DNA of 33,543 nucleotides from an uncultured Clostridia bacterium. GTDB taxonomy: Bacteria; Bacillota; Clostridia; Oscillospirales; Acutalibacteraceae. A program made the position numbers and the translations under genes. Positions 32,316 through 33,543 of the stretch are shown piece by piece. The DNA lies in the NCBI GenBank assembly GCA_947627345.1, contig CANQVS010000021.1, positions 1 through 33,543 on the forward strand, written 5' to 3'. The notes beneath the pieces are model-generated. The model worked only from the letters and a program-made list of their open reading frames with translations. It was not told where the DNA came from and ran no database searches. Position 1 is the first letter of the stretch. Each line of letters opens with the position of its first letter.

Positions 32316-32988
32316 CGTTCTTTTCCTCTAATACGCCGTCTTTCATAATATAAACCTTATCCGCAAAGTCAAGCACGGCGTCGTTGTGGCATACGACAAG
32401 TAATCCCTTGCCTGATTTTGAAAGCTTTTTAAGCTCCTCAAAAATCATTAACTCGTTTTTGCTGTCCAAATTTCCTGTAGGCTCGTCTGCAAGAATGAAA
32501 TCGGGGTCGTTAGCGAGCGCTCTTGCAATTGCTACTCTTTGTTGTTCTCCTCCCGAAAGCTCGCTCGGATAGTGAGAAACTCTGTGCGTTAATCCTACTT
32601 TCTCAATAAGCTCCATAGCCTTTTTCTGCATATCCGATTTCTTTTTATACTTTTCGTTTATGAGCATAGGAACCATAACATTTTCGTAAAGTCTGAGGTG
32701 AGAGTTAAGGTGAAATGCCTGAAACACAAACCCCAGGCTGTTTTTGCGCACTTCGGCGAGCTGATTTTTGTCAAGCTTTGAAACGTCCCTGCCGTTAATC
32801 AGAACTGTTCCCGAGGTGCTTTTGTCGAGCAGTCCCGCTATTTGAAGCAAGGTGCTCTTACCGCTTCCCGACTGACCCATAACAACGATAAACTCACCTG
32901 AATTTACGGTAAGCGATACATTATCAAGAGCCGTTACCCTGTGGTTATAAATTTTTGTAATGTTTTTTAATTCAATAGCCTTGTTCAT
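32296..32988 (-). CDS. ABC transporter ATP-binding protein (MacB/LolD type)
   Basis: 230 residues. Walker A MGQSGSGKSTLLQIAG near 37-52, Q-loop FVFQAFHLNSHL, signature ELSGGEQQRVAIARAL, Walker B FILADEPTGNLDS, switch His in VVCHNDAV. AAGGAGG precedes the ATG, and this site overlaps the stop codon of the 39-codon gene upstream. Pairs with the permease at 31113. Confidence 0.93.
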   Translation of the reverse strand: MNKAIELKNITKIYNHRVTALDNVSLTVNSGEFIVVMGQSGSGKSTLLQIAGLLDKSTSGTVLINGRDVSKLDKNQLAEVRKNSLGFVFQAFHLNSHLRLYENVMVPMLINEKYKKKSDMQKKAMELIEKVGLTHRVSHYPSELSGGEQQRVAIARALANDPDFILADEPTGNLDSKNELMIFEELKKLSKSGKGLLVVCHNDAVLDFADKVYIMKDGVLEEKNDEKQQS

Positions 32989-32998
32989 AATGACCTCC

Positions 32999-33118
32999 TT
33001 AGCTTAAAATTAATGTAAAAGAAACGGCCATTAAACAAACTAAAGTTAGAATGACGTTGCTTTTTCTGTTGCCATTAATATTGGCTTTTGCTATAAAATG
33101 CACACTCTTAATTTTCAC
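32999..33118 (-). CDS. 39-residue membrane peptide, permease N-terminus-like
   Basis: GTG start at 33118 with TAGGAG 8-9 bases upstream. The peptide opens MKIKSVHFIAKANINGNRKS and ends in a hydrophobic run VILTLVCLMAVSFTLILS, exactly the shape of the first 40 residues of an FtsX-type permease up to TM1. Its TAA overlaps the AAGGAGG of the ATPase gene, so ribosomes ending here would re-load there. It may be a truncated permease now kept as a coupling leader, or a genuine small subunit. Confidence 0.65.
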   Translation of the reverse strand: MKIKSVHFIAKANINGNRKSNVILTLVCLMAVSFTLILS

Positions 33119-33239
33119 AATTGTGTTCTCCTATAATAAATTTTGCCAATTATTATTAAATAATTAAACCGCATTTCTTTAAAACTCCGCACGGTTAACA
33201 GACAACAATTTTTTTGGACAAATGTTGCTTGACAAATGT

Positions 33240-33268
33240 ATTATATCATAAATAATATTTAATATCAA
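33240..33268 (-). promoter_or_regulatory. Promoter of the ABC transporter operon
   Basis: On the minus strand TTGATA (33263-33268), 17 bases, TATAAT (33240-33245). About 115 bases of leader precede the 39-codon gene, containing short inverted repeats (CAACA...TTGTTG). The spacer 33119-33408 holds no gene otherwise. Confidence 0.75.
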
Positions 33269-33408
33269 TAATATTTTTAAAAAATAATATTATATTTAAG
33301 ATGAAACACGTTAAATAATTGATAAGAAGTTATGATGCAAAGGGTTTATAAAGAGTATATCTCAGGCGTAAAAAAATTTTCTTTGTAAAAGGAAGGGTAG
33401 ACTGCCGT

Positions 33409-33543
33409 TTAGTTCATAGCGTCTCTCGGCTGGATTTTTGTAAGCTTAAACAGTCCTATTAACTCACAAATCAAGGGGACAATAATTGCAATAGCAAGCG
33501 AGATAAAAAGGAAGATGAAAAAGTCCGTCCAGCTTACGATATA
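33409..33543 (-). CDS. ABC transporter permease, C-terminal end (rest outside window)
   Basis: The last 44 residues of an FtsX-like permease: a hydrophobic final helix (FFIFLFISLAIAIIVPLICELIGL) and the terminal KLTKIQPRDAMN, typical of MacB/FtsX C-termini (QPxxAL-like). The frame is open to the window edge. It lies upstream of the ABC operon on the same strand but is separated by a promoter. Confidence 0.8.
   Translation of the reverse strand, partial: YIVSWTDFFIFLFISLAIAIIVPLICELIGLFKLTKIQPRDAMN

Noticed and set aside
33229..33260. Plus-strand promoter starting at TTGACA 33229
   Set aside because: No good -10 at 16-18 bases and no plus-strand gene follows; the minus-strand TTGATA-17-TATAAT explains the region.

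Overview
The window looks like a chromosomal segment of a low-GC, Gram-positive gut- or rumen-type Clostridia (Oscillospiraceae/Ruminococcus-like; inferred). Reasons: strong Shine-Dalgarno sites (AGGAGG/AAGGAG) with some TTG and GTG starts, intrinsic terminators, Gram-positive signal peptides, a type I dockerin protein, Big_2 and NPCBM domains on exported proteins, and OmpR/HAMP-kinase signalling. No tRNA, rRNA, CRISPR array, integrase or intact transposase gene was seen.

Region 1 (1-10160). The 3' part of glgB with an unusual Lys/Ala-rich tail, its terminator, then a minus-strand run of a small membrane protein and exported, very lysine-rich proteins: a Big_2 protein, a PG-binding/C39-like peptidase, two paralogous propeller-like proteins, an unknown, a frameshifted Big_2 protein, and an Fn3+NPCBM protein. 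The run is read from a consensus promoter (TTGACA-17-TATAAT) whose spacer and -10 are covered by a palindrome. A divergent XRE regulator gene follows. A decayed second copy of this layout follows in the same order and orientation: glgB tail, terminator, membrane-protein fragment, exported DUF3298/RsiV-like protein, the same divergent promoter with a symmetrically changed palindrome, and an XRE gene stub. The simplest reading is an old tandem duplication of an XRE-controlled exported-protein locus.

Region 2 (10189-15680). A secreted dockerin protein, a DUF6062 Cys/His protein, an OGG1-type 8-oxoguanine glycosylase, a secreted protein with a 54-nt repeat linker followed by a 45-residue acidic peptide gene, and a GNAT acetyltransferase.

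Region 3 (15680-20555). Class I fumarase (alpha, beta) and a divergent response regulator/histidine kinase pair, bracketed by two clusters of one palindromic repeat family. The repeats follow the stop codons of both outer genes in the same orientation relative to transcription, and one copy supplies the end of the fumarase beta reading frame.

Region 4 (20556-26210). A DUF421 membrane protein with a small hydrophilic partner; a Fur-family regulator (probably Zur) with a textbook promoter and palindromic operator, followed by znuA-znuC-znuB; a second GNAT enzyme and a Big_2 exported protein.

Region 5 (26230-30255). Two XRE regulators, each divergent from its own small locus: a membrane protein plus membrane/zinc-ribbon protein, and a SLOG/YpsA-like nucleotide-binding protein. 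The second pair is bracketed by a 127-bp direct repeat made of the preceding gene's 3' end and terminator. A class I methyltransferase follows.

Region 6 (30256-33543). A lipoprotein gene with no canonical start for its full signal peptide, a 211-bp MITE-like hairpin element, a MacB/FtsX-type ABC transporter preceded by a 39-codon membrane-peptide gene that looks like a permease N-terminus, and the end of another ABC permease at the window edge.
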